The notes beneath the pieces were generated by a model. It made no database searches, was not told the origin of the DNA, and saw nothing but the letters and a program-made list of their open reading frames with translations. Of a stretch of 64,000 nucleotides of DNA, positions 12,780 to 23,942 are shown piece by piece. A program made the translations under genes and the position numbers. This DNA is from Paragyromitra xinjiangensis. Taxonomy: Eukaryota > Ascomycota > Pezizomycetes > Pezizales > Discinaceae. Every line of letters begins with the position of its first letter. The first letter of the stretch is position 1. The DNA is taken from NCBI GenBank assembly GCA_038503065.1, contig JBCAMK010000017.1, forward strand, positions 558,001-622,000. The letters run 5' to 3'.

Positions 12780-14066
12780 AACACTTAATTAAGTTAACTT
12801 TTCCGAAATCAACAGCAGGAGGGCTATTTGGTCGATGGAGGGAAGGCTGGCACCAGAGATAAACCGAACGGAGATTCTTAAAGGGAGACAGACAAATGAA
12901 ATAAACCACAGGTGGGGTAGTGGGTTCTAATTACATATAATTCTTGATGTATATATTCGTTTAGTGAAATCCAAGCACTTCAGCCAACACTATTGCGATC
13001 CCTTTACGCACAGTTCATTCAATGCTTTTAATCTAGCCTAGATTCCCACCCTAATATTGGCGGCAACCGCTATCGTTGTCGTCGGCCTTTCGCCTACGCA
13101 TACGAGTAAAGAAAAGCGCTGAAACCGGGGGGGCTTCACTGGTTTATAATAGTATAACTGGTCAATTCTATTGGTGGGCCGTAGAAGGGCATGGAAGAGT
13201 AAAGGTGAGCCTAAAAAATGCGATAAGACCTTTTCTAGCGCTTTGATATCATCTGCCGTGTTAGCTTAATGGCTACTGTATCGCCCAGAGGGGCCGGGGG
13301 AACGTAGGTTCGATTCACTCTCGGGGAAGATATGGGTTTTGTATTCACACACTGAGTTAAAGGTTCGCAGGGAAGCCCGATTACGACCCTTTTTGATTCT
13401 TTTTAATATCATGCAGACACAAGATATCACTTGGTAGTCGGTATTAACCATCTCTTGGAAGTATTCGGCTTCCAAATACAGAGCTCTTACGTGCTTCCAC
13501 TGTTTCAGCCGCCTCACAAGCCCCTGTTTATTTGGCAGGTATTCGTGCTATGCAGAACCGCTTCGGGAGGCCAGCAAGCTATTTGGTGGAGCACTTTCTA
13601 TTGACCTGACACTTGTACATATACAGAGGCTTTCGCCTCTAGCATAACAAGGAACCTCGCGGCCTAGTATTCATACGGGATTATTCCAACACCACCTGTT
13701 GGAAAATATGGGATCGGGAGGCAGGGAAGACTCGAACGACTCTCGTATACTAGAAAATACGAATGAACAAGTTGTCTCGTAAAACCGCTATTTTTTACTA
13801 CACCATACGTTATAATTAAAGAGAAGTTTCTATTTAGAAGTTGAGGTAGTGAGATTTGTTTAAAACAAAAATTTAGTTATTTTAGGTATGCATTAAATTA
13901 GAGAAGTAATTAAACCAAACAATCTGGACGCTCTTAAAGCTTCCAAAATTTAACCATTCTGCTCATACCTAATTTCCGCGCTGCATCCTCCAAGATCTTA
14001 TAGAAAACCGCAGCTATCGATCTTTCACAATCGCAAGTGTCCTCGAACTTCTCTTCCATCCTAAAT
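12780..14066. other. Gene-less stretch with tRNA-like fragments
   Basis: It lies upstream of the MYND gene and downstream of the kinase-like gene. About 13262-13330 (plus) contains TAGCTTAATGG followed by GGTTCGATTC, resembling the A and B boxes of a tRNA gene, but acceptor and T stems do not pair. A second GTTCGAGTC-bearing segment lies on the minus strand near 13735. I regard both as tRNA-like relics at most. Confidence 0.35.
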
Positions 14067-15491
14067 CTAACACTTATAATACTTCCCTTCCCCCTGCTCT
14101 GATCCCAAGGTATCCAGTACTTCTTTCAATTTTGGCCTTTTCTTGGCTTCCGAGATACTATTCTCAATAATGTTTCTTACTCGCGGGGGAGCAGAGCTTA
14201 TGGCCTCGCACGAAAGTGATGGTTTATCCTTCACCCAGCGGGTTCCAGGGTCATTTAGGCACCCCTGGGACCCAAAAATGCACCATAAACAACACCCAAG
14301 TGTGTAGACCATTGCAGCCTCCTGTTCCCACTGTTCTGAATACGTCCAAAACGGGTTCTGGTGAGAAATCTTCGGGTCCTCGTACCGTTTCGTTGGCTTG
14401 GGTCTTCCACTAGCCGGAAACCTTTCACATATTTGAGAAATTTCTGGCGCATTGTACACGATCCAGTTGTTCCCTTTCTCAAAATCGATCAATATCACGT
14501 TAGATCCGTCCTCCGGAGATGTGAGGATGACGTTATCTAGTCTAAGATTCGTGTACAGTCCGCACCTCTTGTCGTCAGTACCGTTCTCGTGTGTGAAGAC
14601 GTGGAAAAGCGCGGATGTTAGCTGGTGAGCCCATCTTATTTGGTCTGAGATGGTGAGAGTTTTAGCTTCGGCACGAGAAGAAATAGTACTACCCAGTTGT
14701 CCGCCGGGGTAGTAAGGCGCAAGAAATCCAACTACCATTGCGGATTGATTTGGACCAGAGGAGAATCTAGATGGAGTGCTCTGTACGCATTCTTTTGTGA
14801 CCAAAAATGAGGGGTGCTGAAGCACATTCGGATGCGGAGGTAAGGTAGAGAGAGTATAGATTTCTTGATAGAGTTTTCTTACTATAGGGTTACTTTTGAA
14901 GACATAAAGCGTATCGGGATCCGAGATCTTAGAATCAGCAATAGTAACCAGAGCAACTGTATCATGTAGGTAACAGCGGATGCGAAGATCGGAGTATGAA
15001 ACTTGCGGGGGCATTTCAATGAATGTCTTCTGATCTAGAGCTCTGCATGAAGCAGGATCTTCAAAACCCCAGATATTCTGAAGGGAAGAAAAGCTCAAAA
15101 GAAGATCTTCAAATAAACTATTCGACTCGAATGATATGCCACCAGTACTTTTGGTGATGGTGATAGAGGAGCTGCAGAAAGGAAGGGCTTCATAGATTTT
15201 TTTGAAGTTCGGAACCTCTCCGCTCAAAACCTCGAGAATTTGTTGAATGGAATTATCGCTAGCCGCTTCAGTGGTATATTTAAGCTTATAGGTAGGAAAG
15301 TATGTGCAGCATTCGCCGAGTTGGTCGCCACCCTCAGATTCGATAAATATCCGGATAAAGAGAGGGAAAGGTGTGCATTTTGGCTGTGCAAATACCGTGA
15401 GACGTTCGTAGCTATATATAGTCCAGAAGTCGTTGGAGGGAAATTTGATAGGAGGAAGAGATCCGATTTTGGAAGGCACCGTGGTGGCCAT
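14067..15491 (-). CDS. Protein kinase-like protein, probable pseudokinase
   Basis: Intronless ORF of 474 aa. Residues about 170-470 follow a kinase fold: VALVTIAD...LYVFKSN in the place of the ATP-binding Lys strand, a hinge-like VVGFLAPYYPGGQL, then LYTNLRLDNVILT in the place of HRDLKPENILL, and VILIDFEKGNNW in the place of DFG. The HRD motif is replaced by TNLRLDN (the HRD His and Asp are lost, the Asn kept) and DFG reads DFE. The helix AAMVYTLGCCLWCIFG corresponds to the DxWxxG region. No Gly-rich loop is obvious. It could be a pseudokinase or a divergent fungus-specific kinase. The N-terminal 160 residues match nothing I recognise. Confidence 0.65.
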   Translation of the reverse strand: MATTVPSKIGSLPPIKFPSNDFWTIYSYERLTVFAQPKCTPFPLFIRIFIESEGGDQLGECCTYFPTYKLKYTTEAASDNSIQQILEVLSGEVPNFKKIYEALPFCSSSITITKSTGGISFESNSLFEDLLLSFSSLQNIWGFEDPASCRALDQKTFIEMPPQVSYSDLRIRCYLHDTVALVTIADSKISDPDTLYVFKSNPIVRKLYQEIYTLSTLPPHPNVLQHPSFLVTKECVQSTPSRFSSGPNQSAMVVGFLAPYYPGGQLGSTISSRAEAKTLTISDQIRWAHQLTSALFHVFTHENGTDDKRCGLYTNLRLDNVILTSPEDGSNVILIDFEKGNNWIVYNAPEISQICERFPASGRPKPTKRYEDPKISHQNPFWTYSEQWEQEAAMVYTLGCCLWCIFGSQGCLNDPGTRWVKDKPSLSCEAISSAPPRVRNIIENSISEAKKRPKLKEVLDTLGSEQGEGKYYKC

Positions 15492-16264
15492 CGCGAAGGA
15501 TATAGAGATAAAGAGGTAGGACTAAGAAGGTTATGCTTCAAGAGAAGTAATAGAGAAAAAACGACTTGTGGGTTTTTTTTGATGGCCTGAGTAAAGTTTG
15601 AAACCCTTTTAGCCTCTAGAGGGCTTACTTATAGAAGGTAGGCGATACTCCTTTTGCCACTCGAGTTAGAGCCAATAGAATCTAACCCTGACCGAACCCG
15701 CTGTGACTGGCCGTATACAATGCGTCAAAGTCTCACTTCTCGATTTCTATCTTTCCGAGTTCACAAGTCAGAAATTTACGAACCGGCGGGTAATGATACA
15801 TGTAGCCAAGGATGTGATGGCCTCCGCTGAAAAGCTACGCTCTTCCTTTTGCCATCCTATCGCCATCTAGTTAATCTAACGTTCCCCTGACCCACTTAGT
15901 CTCAAGTTTTGCCACCAAATATGGGCATTATTTTGAAGAAACTTATTGCCTCCGTTGAACATGGCGGCCACGGCCCTGGGTCTGTTTTCTATTCTCATAC
16001 CTATTTCAGACACGACTCATGATGTCAAGAGAAAGGCGGTCTGTTACTAGAAGGGCATAATTAGATTCAAGCGATAGTTTACGACATTAAAATCAACACT
16101 ATGTAGACTATAGTACCTGAGAAAGGATCGGGAACCTATCTGCCAGTAATGATCGAAAATACACAAAAAGCGCAGAACCCGACTCCAAACAGTTACCCGG
16201 CTGTTCTTGGCGCATCGAAATTTCAACTTTTGTAAAGTACAAGAACCACCAAGAACTTATCAAA
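15492..16264. promoter_or_regulatory. Divergent intergenic region, kinase-like gene / LAS1
   Basis: This 773-bp region separates two divergent starts and should hold both promoters. A TACATGTA palindrome is at 15797-15804. No other motif is evident. Confidence 0.4.
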
Positions 16265-17970
16265 ATGTCCCGCTACCACCCTCGCACAGTTGCCTGGCGA
16301 TCTCCTGAAGACCTCATTGAAGTCAAAAGCGCTTTCTTTCCACCTTCAAATGACCCTAGTCAACGTCAAGCTGCGCTAGCTAAGGTTATAAGTCTTACAC
16401 AAAGTCGGAGGATAGCTTCACTAACGTTACAATAGGTTCGCGCCTGGACAGTTCGAGGGCGAATACCGCATGCAATTGAGGCAACAGCTATCTTGACTGA
16501 AGCGGTTCTTCACGATGCCCCTAGAGCTTCGCAGTTGAATATACGGTTATCATACTCAACGGCGATTTGTCGGTACGTATCTACGAACCCACCAGACAAA
16601 AGAACGAACAACTGAGAAAGGAAGAATCATATTAGGTTTGTAAACGGTCTTCTGGATCCCGGGCAACAATCTCAATTCGCTCTACCAATGCATACCCTTG
16701 CGCGCAACTTAAACCTTCCTGCGTCTTTCGTTGAGACCCGACACGCAGCGACACATGAAGCGTTGCCTTCACTATCTGTGTTGCGGACTGTCGCGGTTAG
16801 AGCTTTGGATTGGTTATGGGCGAATTACTGGAGTACTGTTGGGGTTGCTGCCGTTGCTGATGGCACGGCTGCCGGTGACGAACGAGTACAATTACCAAGA
16901 GCACGGTTGGCGCTGAAGCGATGGCGGCAGTTAAGGAGGGATAACCCGCTCAAAGAGTTAAAGCAGGGAGATTCGAGCCCGGAGAGTCGGGAAGCTTTCG
17001 CGATTATTAAAGAGTGTGTTGCGATTTGCAAAGACGAGGAGGGAAAGGAAGCGCTGGTAGACGCTTTTCTAGAAGAAAAAGCCCTAATCCCTGCAGGGAA
17101 AAAGTATGTCAATTCCCATTGCTTCCCTATGCCCACAAATCATCGGGGTCTAGTTATCCTCTAGAGTAAGGAAGGGCAGAAACTAAACCCAACCTACAGA
17201 AAATCTCCCCTAATGAACGGAGCAATCCACCTCTGGCTCCCACTACTAGAGTTCATCGACACCCCCGTCAATGGCTTCGCCGACCACCTCCTATCATCAA
17301 TGCTAGACATCTTCACATATTCGCAAGAATCACCAATAGCACCACTCACCGAATCCTCCCCTGATGGATACTCTTCGGAATTCACCGAAGCAATCTTAAC
17401 GTGGTTGCAAACCCTCACTTCCACACACACGTCGGTAGGAGGGAGAATATCTTTTGGGAGCAACTCGTCGAACCCAGTTAATTTGGACGAGCTGGTTAAG
17501 CAGTGTGTTTTGCAGCCTACCGAGTGGTTTGTGTCTCACTCCACACCTGTTGAAGCATTCTGCTTATACTTGAGTGTTCTTCTTACAATAGGGGTATTCG
17601 GTTTCTCCACCACCTCGCTAATGAACATCCACCCATCGCCGATAAGTACGGGGAGATAGTAGAGATGGCTGCTACACAAGTGATACTTCCGACCACAAAC
17701 TCAAAAGCTAGATCAACAAAATCCACGAAGAACAGTGGGGCGGATGGTAAAAAGAGAGCTATTGAGGATATTGAAGAGGAGATCAAAGCCTTTGAGGCTA
17801 GGTTCGAGGCTATGCAGCGGCAACGTGCAGAATGGGAGGCAAGGCTGCGAAATAGTGATTCAGCATTGATGCCGGAAAATAGTGCGATGGAGGTGGAAGA
17901 AAAACAGATCGTGGGGAGGTGGAGAAAGTGGAGTGGAGAGTGGGTGCCGAGGCCAATTGGCGTTTTGTGA
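16265..17970 (+). CDS. LAS1: Las1, ITS2 pre-rRNA endonuclease subunit
   Basis: Five exons (16265-16384, 16436-16572, 16636-17103, 17167-17526, 17592-17970) encode 487 aa. The N terminus VAWRSPEDLIEVKSAFFPP, then IPHAIEATAILTEAVLHD, and RHAATHEALPSLSVLRTVAVRALDWLW are the Las1 HEPN-type domain. The segment RHAATHE corresponds to the catalytic R-x4-H motif of HEPN nucleases. The C terminus is a Lys/Glu-rich helix ending RKWSGEWVPRPIGVL, the kind of Las1 tail that docks on the Grc3 kinase. With Grc3, Las1 cuts ITS2 during 60S maturation in the nucleolus. Intron 1 has a weak GTTATA donor but a good CTAAC branch site. Intron 3 ends at 17166 because the 17164 acceptor breaks the frame. Confidence 0.85.
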
Positions 17971-18557
17971 TGGTATAAATGATATATCGAAGGTCTTGTA
18001 GGTCTTCTTCAGTGTCAGTCCGATAGCTAGGGTCGTAATACAATATTACTTGAGACAGTACTATCAAGCTGCGTTAGTCATACCTTACGCCTGGGTGAAA
18101 ACTACTGCAACAACGAGGACCAAAAGCAAAAAGAGCGCTAAGCGAAAGCATAAAATGATAAGCGTAGATACGTTAACCTTACTAAACAAATCCGAAGATC
18201 AATAATCAAACAGCTATAGCAATCATTCCCAAGCCAAGAGCACTTAGTCAACAGGAAGAGGGTAGAGAATTACGTGTCCGTTCTTCTTACCTTCAACAAC
18301 CGAGTGTTGGTGAGCCGTCTATTAACTTACTGTGGGTTCATAGGCCTACGATAGCTCACTCTCGCAACACCACTCTCCAATGTGTCACCAAAGGCTCAAG
18401 ACTGGTCGACATCAAAGCTTACTACGGTTCAACTCTAGATCCACTTCTAGAAACCCCAGCACCCAACCACTTGGCCCAATATGTTAAAAAAAAGCCATTC
18501 AGAGATGCGATTATAATTTTATACAAACACTCCCTCCTCCTCCCTCACAATCACACA
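17971..18557. other. Short 3'-3' intergenic stretch
   Basis: It separates the convergent stops of LAS1 and the PPPDE-thioredoxin-PUL gene. Only stop-rich sequence and short spurious ORFs are present. Confidence 0.4.
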
Positions 18558-20612
18558 TCAACTCTCCAACAACCTCGCCACCTCTTCACAAAGCCCCTTC
18601 TCACCCAATCCCTCTTTCGCCTTCTCCCTCACCACCGTCCCCGCCTCCAGCACCTTCGCAACACCATCCACCTCCCCTTCCACGGGAGAACAATAACACA
18701 ACAACGCCAAAGACAACACAAGACCTCTAACCACCTCCTTACTCTCACTCTCACTCTTCAATGCTTCGACCACACTCGCGACCAGATCCACGCTGACGCC
18801 ATCGAGGACCTCCCTGCCGTGTACAGAGCGTTGTTTCTGCGTGTAGACTGCTACGTTGAATACAAGAGATGCGGCAGCGACCCGACAGGAAGCGTGTGCA
18901 ATGTCAAGAAGGGAAGAGGTGATGAGGGATGTGAGCGGGGCTGAAAGCGAGGTGGTAGTTAAATGTGCGGCAAATAGAGGAGTGGTGAAGAGGTTACAGG
19001 CTGCTTGAAGAGTCACGAGCCGGAGGGGGTAGGGTGTGTTTGCGTGTGTCGTTGGGTATGATAGTATGGTTTTAATCGTTGCGGTGCCTAGAGGTGTTAG
19101 CTAGCTGCGAGTGATTGATTGTGAAGAGACATACCTGATTCCTCGGCGAACCAGCCAGAGACCCGAGTGTCAGAGAGCATGATACGAAAGAGGTCAATGA
19201 GTGGGAAGAGGTTTTCAGCCGGGAGGCCGACGAAGGATTCGCGGAGGAAGGTTGCGATGTCGGAGAGGTTTGGAAGGCGGGCTTCGACTGCGCCTTTGGA
19301 TTCGCGTGTGGCAATGAAGTCGCGCATGGTTGTCACGATGGGGTTCTTGCCGGTTTCGCCAAGCTTGTCGATTACTTTTGCGAGTGGGGGGACTTTGGTA
19401 AAGGTGATGGGCTTCATGGGCGTGCTGAGCGTGATGGGGAGCTTGATGTCCATGTGGGGGTGAGCTAGACGGGTCAGTTCAGATGTTGTAAGATATCAAC
19501 AAAGTGGGATGGCTTACGAGGGTATGCCATCCGTAAGAGGGTATCTACTCTCGACCTAAGATCGCTCTCAGACGCACCCACCCATTCCTCGACTTTCTCG
19601 CCTCTCAAGAACGTCATGAAAGTTGGTGTTGAAGAGACCTCAAATCGCAGGGCTGAATCATAAGTAACATCAATATCAACTTTGATAAATTTTGCTTTGT
19701 TCCCAGCTTCTGAAGCAAGTCCGTCGAAATGTGGGTATATCATTTTACAAGGCCCACATGTAGTAGAAGTGAAGAATACCACAGCACACGAGCTCTCGGC
19801 AGAAGCCAACGCCTTCTCGAGCGCTCCGAGAGAATTAGCAACTATGACCTTTGATGGAGCTTTGAGCAGGCCTGGAGCGCTCCCAAGACCCCCGTATGAA
19901 GCGTGTGGGGTTGGTGCCGTGGTAATCGGCCGCATGGCAGCTTCCAGTTGTGGCTTCAGCATCTGTCCGAACGGGGTATTTAGAACGGTCTGTGGGAGGG
20001 ATACGATGTGGGCGGGGATGCCACGGCCGCAAAGAAACTGTGAGACGTCATTGGTAAAGTTGTTGCAGTTGTGCTGGAAGAGGTCGTAGGCCTCGGGGCT
20101 GTAGATGGGTTTAAGGGAATCGAGGTATTCAAGAAAGACCTCTTGTGGGAGAGAGGTGACACCGAGGGAGATTTTTTCCATGGGTCTGCCATGGTGGGTT
20201 CGACCGGGGACGGAGAATTGAATTCCTTGTCCTGGGGAATGTCAATGAGCTGTTTAGCTGGCATAAGCTGGTAGACTAGCGTACCATAGTAGTACTCCCG
20301 ATCTCCAAGGACAATGCTAGTATGATAAACGGCATCTATTGAGCTCGATTAACAATGAATCGAGTTACCAGAACTAGAAAACGTACCGATGAATGTTCCT
20401 AAAAGCCCGAGGGAGAACTAATACATATCAATACCAAAGTAAAGACACAGCTTTACAAAAACGCCAGAAACGTACCTGTCTTGCCATGCCTATCATCTAC
20501 AATTAGCTTCAACTGCATCGAGAGCTCTTGCCACTTTACTAAGCTCCATCTCACCTTGGGACAAGTCGTAGACATAAAGCTCGACCGGACGTTCTACCGA
20601 GTCTGTAGCCAT
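18558..20612 (-). CDS. PPPDE peptidase-thioredoxin-PUL domain protein
   Basis: Seven exons: 20612-20555, 20489-20476, 20417-20387, 20335-20285, 20231-19518, 19464-19135, 19087-18558; 575 aa, all phases closing. Exon 2 is only 14 nt. Residues 9-120 are a PPPDE (DeSI-type) cysteine peptidase domain: VELYVYDLSQG, His39 in AVYHTSIVLG, YYYGQGIQ, and Cys107 in DLFQHNCNNFTND, forming the His/Cys dyad. Residues about 185-290 are a thioredoxin domain with C210-G-P-C213. Residues about 305-575 are a PUL-type helical repeat domain, the fold that binds Cdc48/p97 in Ufd3/PLAA. The combination suggests a deubiquitinase or deSUMOylase-like enzyme working with Cdc48; that role is inference. The fused architecture is one I associate with fungi. 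Confidence 0.8.
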
Positions 20613-21197
20613 GACGTAATGTAGTGCTTGGAAGATTAAACTCAAGATGAGAGAATGATACAAATTTATTGAGATGAGATGAGATGATGTAGATACAGAT
20701 GATTGCGGGGGGTGGGGATGGTGGGGAGCTTATGAGCCCACACAGTCTATCTATCCCACACGGTATGACAGTCTCATAGTAGTTACCGTTATCACCGGGG
20801 GGCGTCGAAGCTTCCAGGCCTCGGATCAAGAATTAATGTTCCCGCTGAGCCTCAGACATCCCTTGCGCCGGGTAACAGCAGATGCAGGCAGCACCCTCAG
20901 CTAGCAGGGAACACAGGGTAAAGGTACCACATAGGGGTGTTGCCCCTTTCGTCTCTCCTGCTTTAAGGTTCTTTTTAGCCTCACCCAGTCCTGATTTTTG
21001 TGCAGTGTCCAATCCTGTCTCTATTGAGAATCCTTCGCTGTCCAGGCCAGATTCGTGCGCTTTTTCATTTATTTGTTGTCCCGTTCCAGAACGGGTATTT
21101 TCTTGTACAATATTCTAACCCTCTTTATTTTCTCCCTTCTCTCCTGCCATTAAAGCGTGGCTTCTCAAACATCCACTAACATTCTCTTCGCTTGTCC
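20613..21197. promoter_or_regulatory. Divergent intergenic region, PPPDE gene / GDA1
   Basis: 585 bp between divergent starts, with pyrimidine-rich stretches (21100-21197) just before the GDA1 start as is common in fungal core promoters. No specific factor site can be named. Confidence 0.4.
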
Positions 21198-22958
21198 ATG
21201 TCGAACGTGAGAAGACGGCCCTCCCTCTGGTCTTACTTCTCATTCCAACGCCCTCACCAACGCTCCTCTAGCATCTCGTCCGCGCTTCGGCCTTCGGACG
21301 ATCCACACGAAAAACTGGGTCGCCATCAAGATTCGGACTCCTCCGTGAGGTTTCCAGCCATGTCGAGTCGAATGATCAAGACAGTGACGCTTGGTGTCGT
21401 CTTCTGTCTCGCCCTCTTTTTACTAGCTCCTGGGAGTTTCCCAACCTCAGGTATGTTCCATTTGGCCCGTTTGCAAGCCGAGAGGAGAGAACTGCTACTG
21501 ACTCTATCTCCTTCTTCAAGGACCTCGAACACATGGAGGAAATGGACAAGCAGCTTCAGATCCCTCTACTGGAACAACAAAATGCTCTAGGTCTAGCTCG
21601 CCAAATAAGCCACTCGTCCAATACGCTCTCATGATCGATGCTGGTTCCACTGGCTCTCGTATCCACGTCTATCGCTTCAACAACTGTGGCGAGACTCCCG
21701 AGCTCGAGAATGAGGATTTCAAGATGACCAAACCTGGTCTTTCATCGTTCCCAAATGACCCCGAGGGCGCTGCTAAGAGCTTGGATGTGTTGATGGAAGT
21801 GGCAATGAAATCTGTCCCTGACAAGCTCAAGGGTTGTTCCCCAGTTGCCGTTAAAGCTACCGCTGGGCTACGAATCTTAGGTCTAGAGAAAAGTGGAAAG
21901 ATTTTGGAAGCCGTGAGACACAGACTAGAGACTGCCTATCCCTTCCCAGTTGTTGCCGGAAGTGGTGTCGAGATTATGGAAGGAAAGGACGAAGGTATGT
22001 TTCTAAATAACTAATCTTTACCCTAAAATCAAAACTCTAATTTTTATCAGGTGTTTACGCTTGGATCACAACCAACTACCTCCTTGGCAAGATTGGTACT
22101 ATCGAAGACACTCCTACTGCAGCCATCTTCGACCTCGGTGGTGGCTCTACCCAAATTGTCTTCGAGCCTACCTTCCCCTCCATTGGTGGTGGCATGCCTG
22201 CACATCTCGCTCCTGGTGATCACAAATACGAGCTCAAATTCGGTGGACGTCACTTTGATCTCTACCAGCACTCGCATCTCGGATATGGTCTCATGGAAGC
22301 TCGCAAGGCTATCCACAAGAGCGTCGCTACTGCTAAGGAAGCTGAAGTCGGTTCTACATGGGCTGACGAGCCTATCATCAACCCTTGCATCATCCCCGGC
22401 ATGACCCGTGAAGTTGAGGTCGAACTCACCCCCGGTCAAACGGTCAAAGTTAACATGACCGGTCCCTCCGAGCCATCCATGCCACAGTGTCGCTTCCTTG
22501 CAGAGACCATCCTCAAGAAGGATGAAAAGTGCGAGCTGACTCCTTGCTCCTTCAACGGGATCCACCAGCCGCCTCTCGAGCGCACCTTCGCCACTGAAGA
22601 CATTTACATCTTCTCCTACTTCTATGACCGTGCACGTCCTCTCGGTCTTCCTGATAGCTTCACGTTGAAGGAAATGCGTGAGACAACTGCCAAGGTCTGC
22701 GGTGGTGAAAAGTCATGGGATGTCTTCCATCCTATTCCTGACGCTATCGAAGAACTCACTGGAAGACCCGAGTATTGTTTGGATCTCAACTTTATGTTAG
22801 CCCTGCTCCACACTGGGTATGAAATGCCGCTGGATCGTGAGGTTAAGATTGCCAAGAAGATTAAGGGCAATGAGCTCGGGTGGTGTCTTGGTGCTTCTTT
22901 GCCATTACTTGATCAAGGTTCTGGCGGGTGGCAATGCAAGGTTAAGGAAGTTTCATAG
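21198..22958 (+). CDS. GDA1: Guanosine-diphosphatase, Golgi (Gda1)
   Basis: Three exons (21198-21450, 21521-21994, 22051-22958) encode 544 aa. A Ser/Arg-rich cytosolic tail is followed by one hydrophobic segment at about 62-78, so a type II membrane protein. Apyrase conserved regions are in order: [12 protein letters not shown] (about 124-135), KATAGLR (about 196), GKDEGVYAW (across the second junction, about 235), FDLGGGSTQ (about 269), and the C-terminal [15 protein letters not shown]. Gda1 hydrolyses GDP to GMP in the Golgi lumen, producing the GMP needed for GDP-mannose antiport and thus for mannosylation. ATG 21198 is the first in-frame ATG; a TTG six bases upstream is not credible as a start. 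Confidence 0.9.
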
Positions 22959-23293
22959 AGAGTTATGTGAATAGGCCACTGTTTTTCTCTTTTTCTTTCG
23001 GTTCTGAGTAATGGTTTTACGGTGGTGGTTTATGAGTATAGTATTGATCCATTAATTCTTTGGGTTTCTGGGTGTGGGTATAGGGTCTTTGGATTGGACG
23101 GTTGGTTGGTTAACGGATGTAGTGCAGTGGTAGATTGATAATGTGTGATATCATGTTAAAAATAAATGAAGTAGAAACCTTTCCAATTTACTTTAATCAA
23201 GTCAGACCAATATGAACATCTATTACTCTACCCAGAAAGATACATCTAAAGCAGTGATACTATACAACCCAAATAAAATCCAAGTTGAACCAT
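22959..23293. other. Convergent 3' intergenic stretch
   Basis: 335 bp between the GDA1 stop and the stop of the NOPCHAP1-like gene. It is AT-rich, likely holding both 3' ends. Nothing else is seen. Confidence 0.4.
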
Positions 23294-23942
23294 TCACGGT
23301 GTCTTCGATGTCTCCTTCTCATCCTCCATCTCTGTATCCACCCTCTGCTTATCTTCATCCACTGTAGCCGTACCCCCAGCTTCCTCCACCTCCTGTATAC
23401 CCGGCTTCCCTTGACGTTTACTCCCATTCAACAACTTCGCTAACACATCCTCCCCCTCCTCTCCCCCATCCCCAGATTCAGATCCAGACTCCGACGACTC
23501 CGGCTCCCCCGGCTTCAGCTCTTTAAGGACCCCGAGGCCGAGATTCTACAAGTACGCATCTGCATTAGTCTCGTGAGCCCAAACCAACACAACCCAGAAG
23601 CAAGCAAGCAGTAAGTACCATCTCAATATAAGCCTCATCTTTCGCCTCATCAACATTTTCAATATTACGTGACGATATCGTACCCGCAGCGATTTCGGAC
23701 TCTAGGTCGCGGTTTGCAGCGGAGATGGCGGGGAGGAAAGCATTGAGGCGAGAGAGTACTGTTCTTAGTTGGTTAGTGTAGGTTGTAATCGAGTAAGGGA
23801 GGATGGGGGGTGTACGGTCTGATGAAGGTGATGGAGGTGATATTTTTGGTTTTTGATTGGGTGAGGGGGATTCCGAGGGACTGTTGCTTTGGAGCTGAGT
23901 GAGGAAGTCGGCGGGAAGGGTTTCGGAGTCTTTTCGAGGCAT
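23294..23942 (-). CDS. NOPCHAP1-like (DUF4598) protein
   Basis: Two exons (23942-23619, 23545-23294) give 191 aa. The middle holds the conserved block: RLNAFLPAISAANRDLESEI, then NIENVDEAKDEAYIEM joined by splicing to NLGLGVLKELKPGE. This matches the DUF4598 region of human NOPCHAP1, which links NOP58 to the R2TP chaperone during box C/D snoRNP assembly. Flanking parts are disordered (Pro/Ser-rich N terminus, Glu-rich C terminus). The ORF remains open to an ATG at 24020, but the extra 26 residues are low-complexity, so I chose ATG 23942. Function in this fungus is inferred from the family only. Confidence 0.7.

Noticed and set aside
13256..13340. tRNA gene on the plus strand (A-box and B-box-like words)
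   Set aside because: TAGCTTAATGG and GGTTCGATTC have plausible spacing, but acceptor, anticodon and T stems do not pair, so it is not a functional tRNA as far as can be folded by hand.
13720..13800. tRNA gene on the minus strand (GTTCGAGTC word)
   Set aside because: The T-stem pairing is poor and no acceptor stem can be formed.
22047..22565. 172-codon minus-strand ORF
   Set aside because: It lies wholly antisense to the apyrase domain of GDA1, which is beyond doubt.
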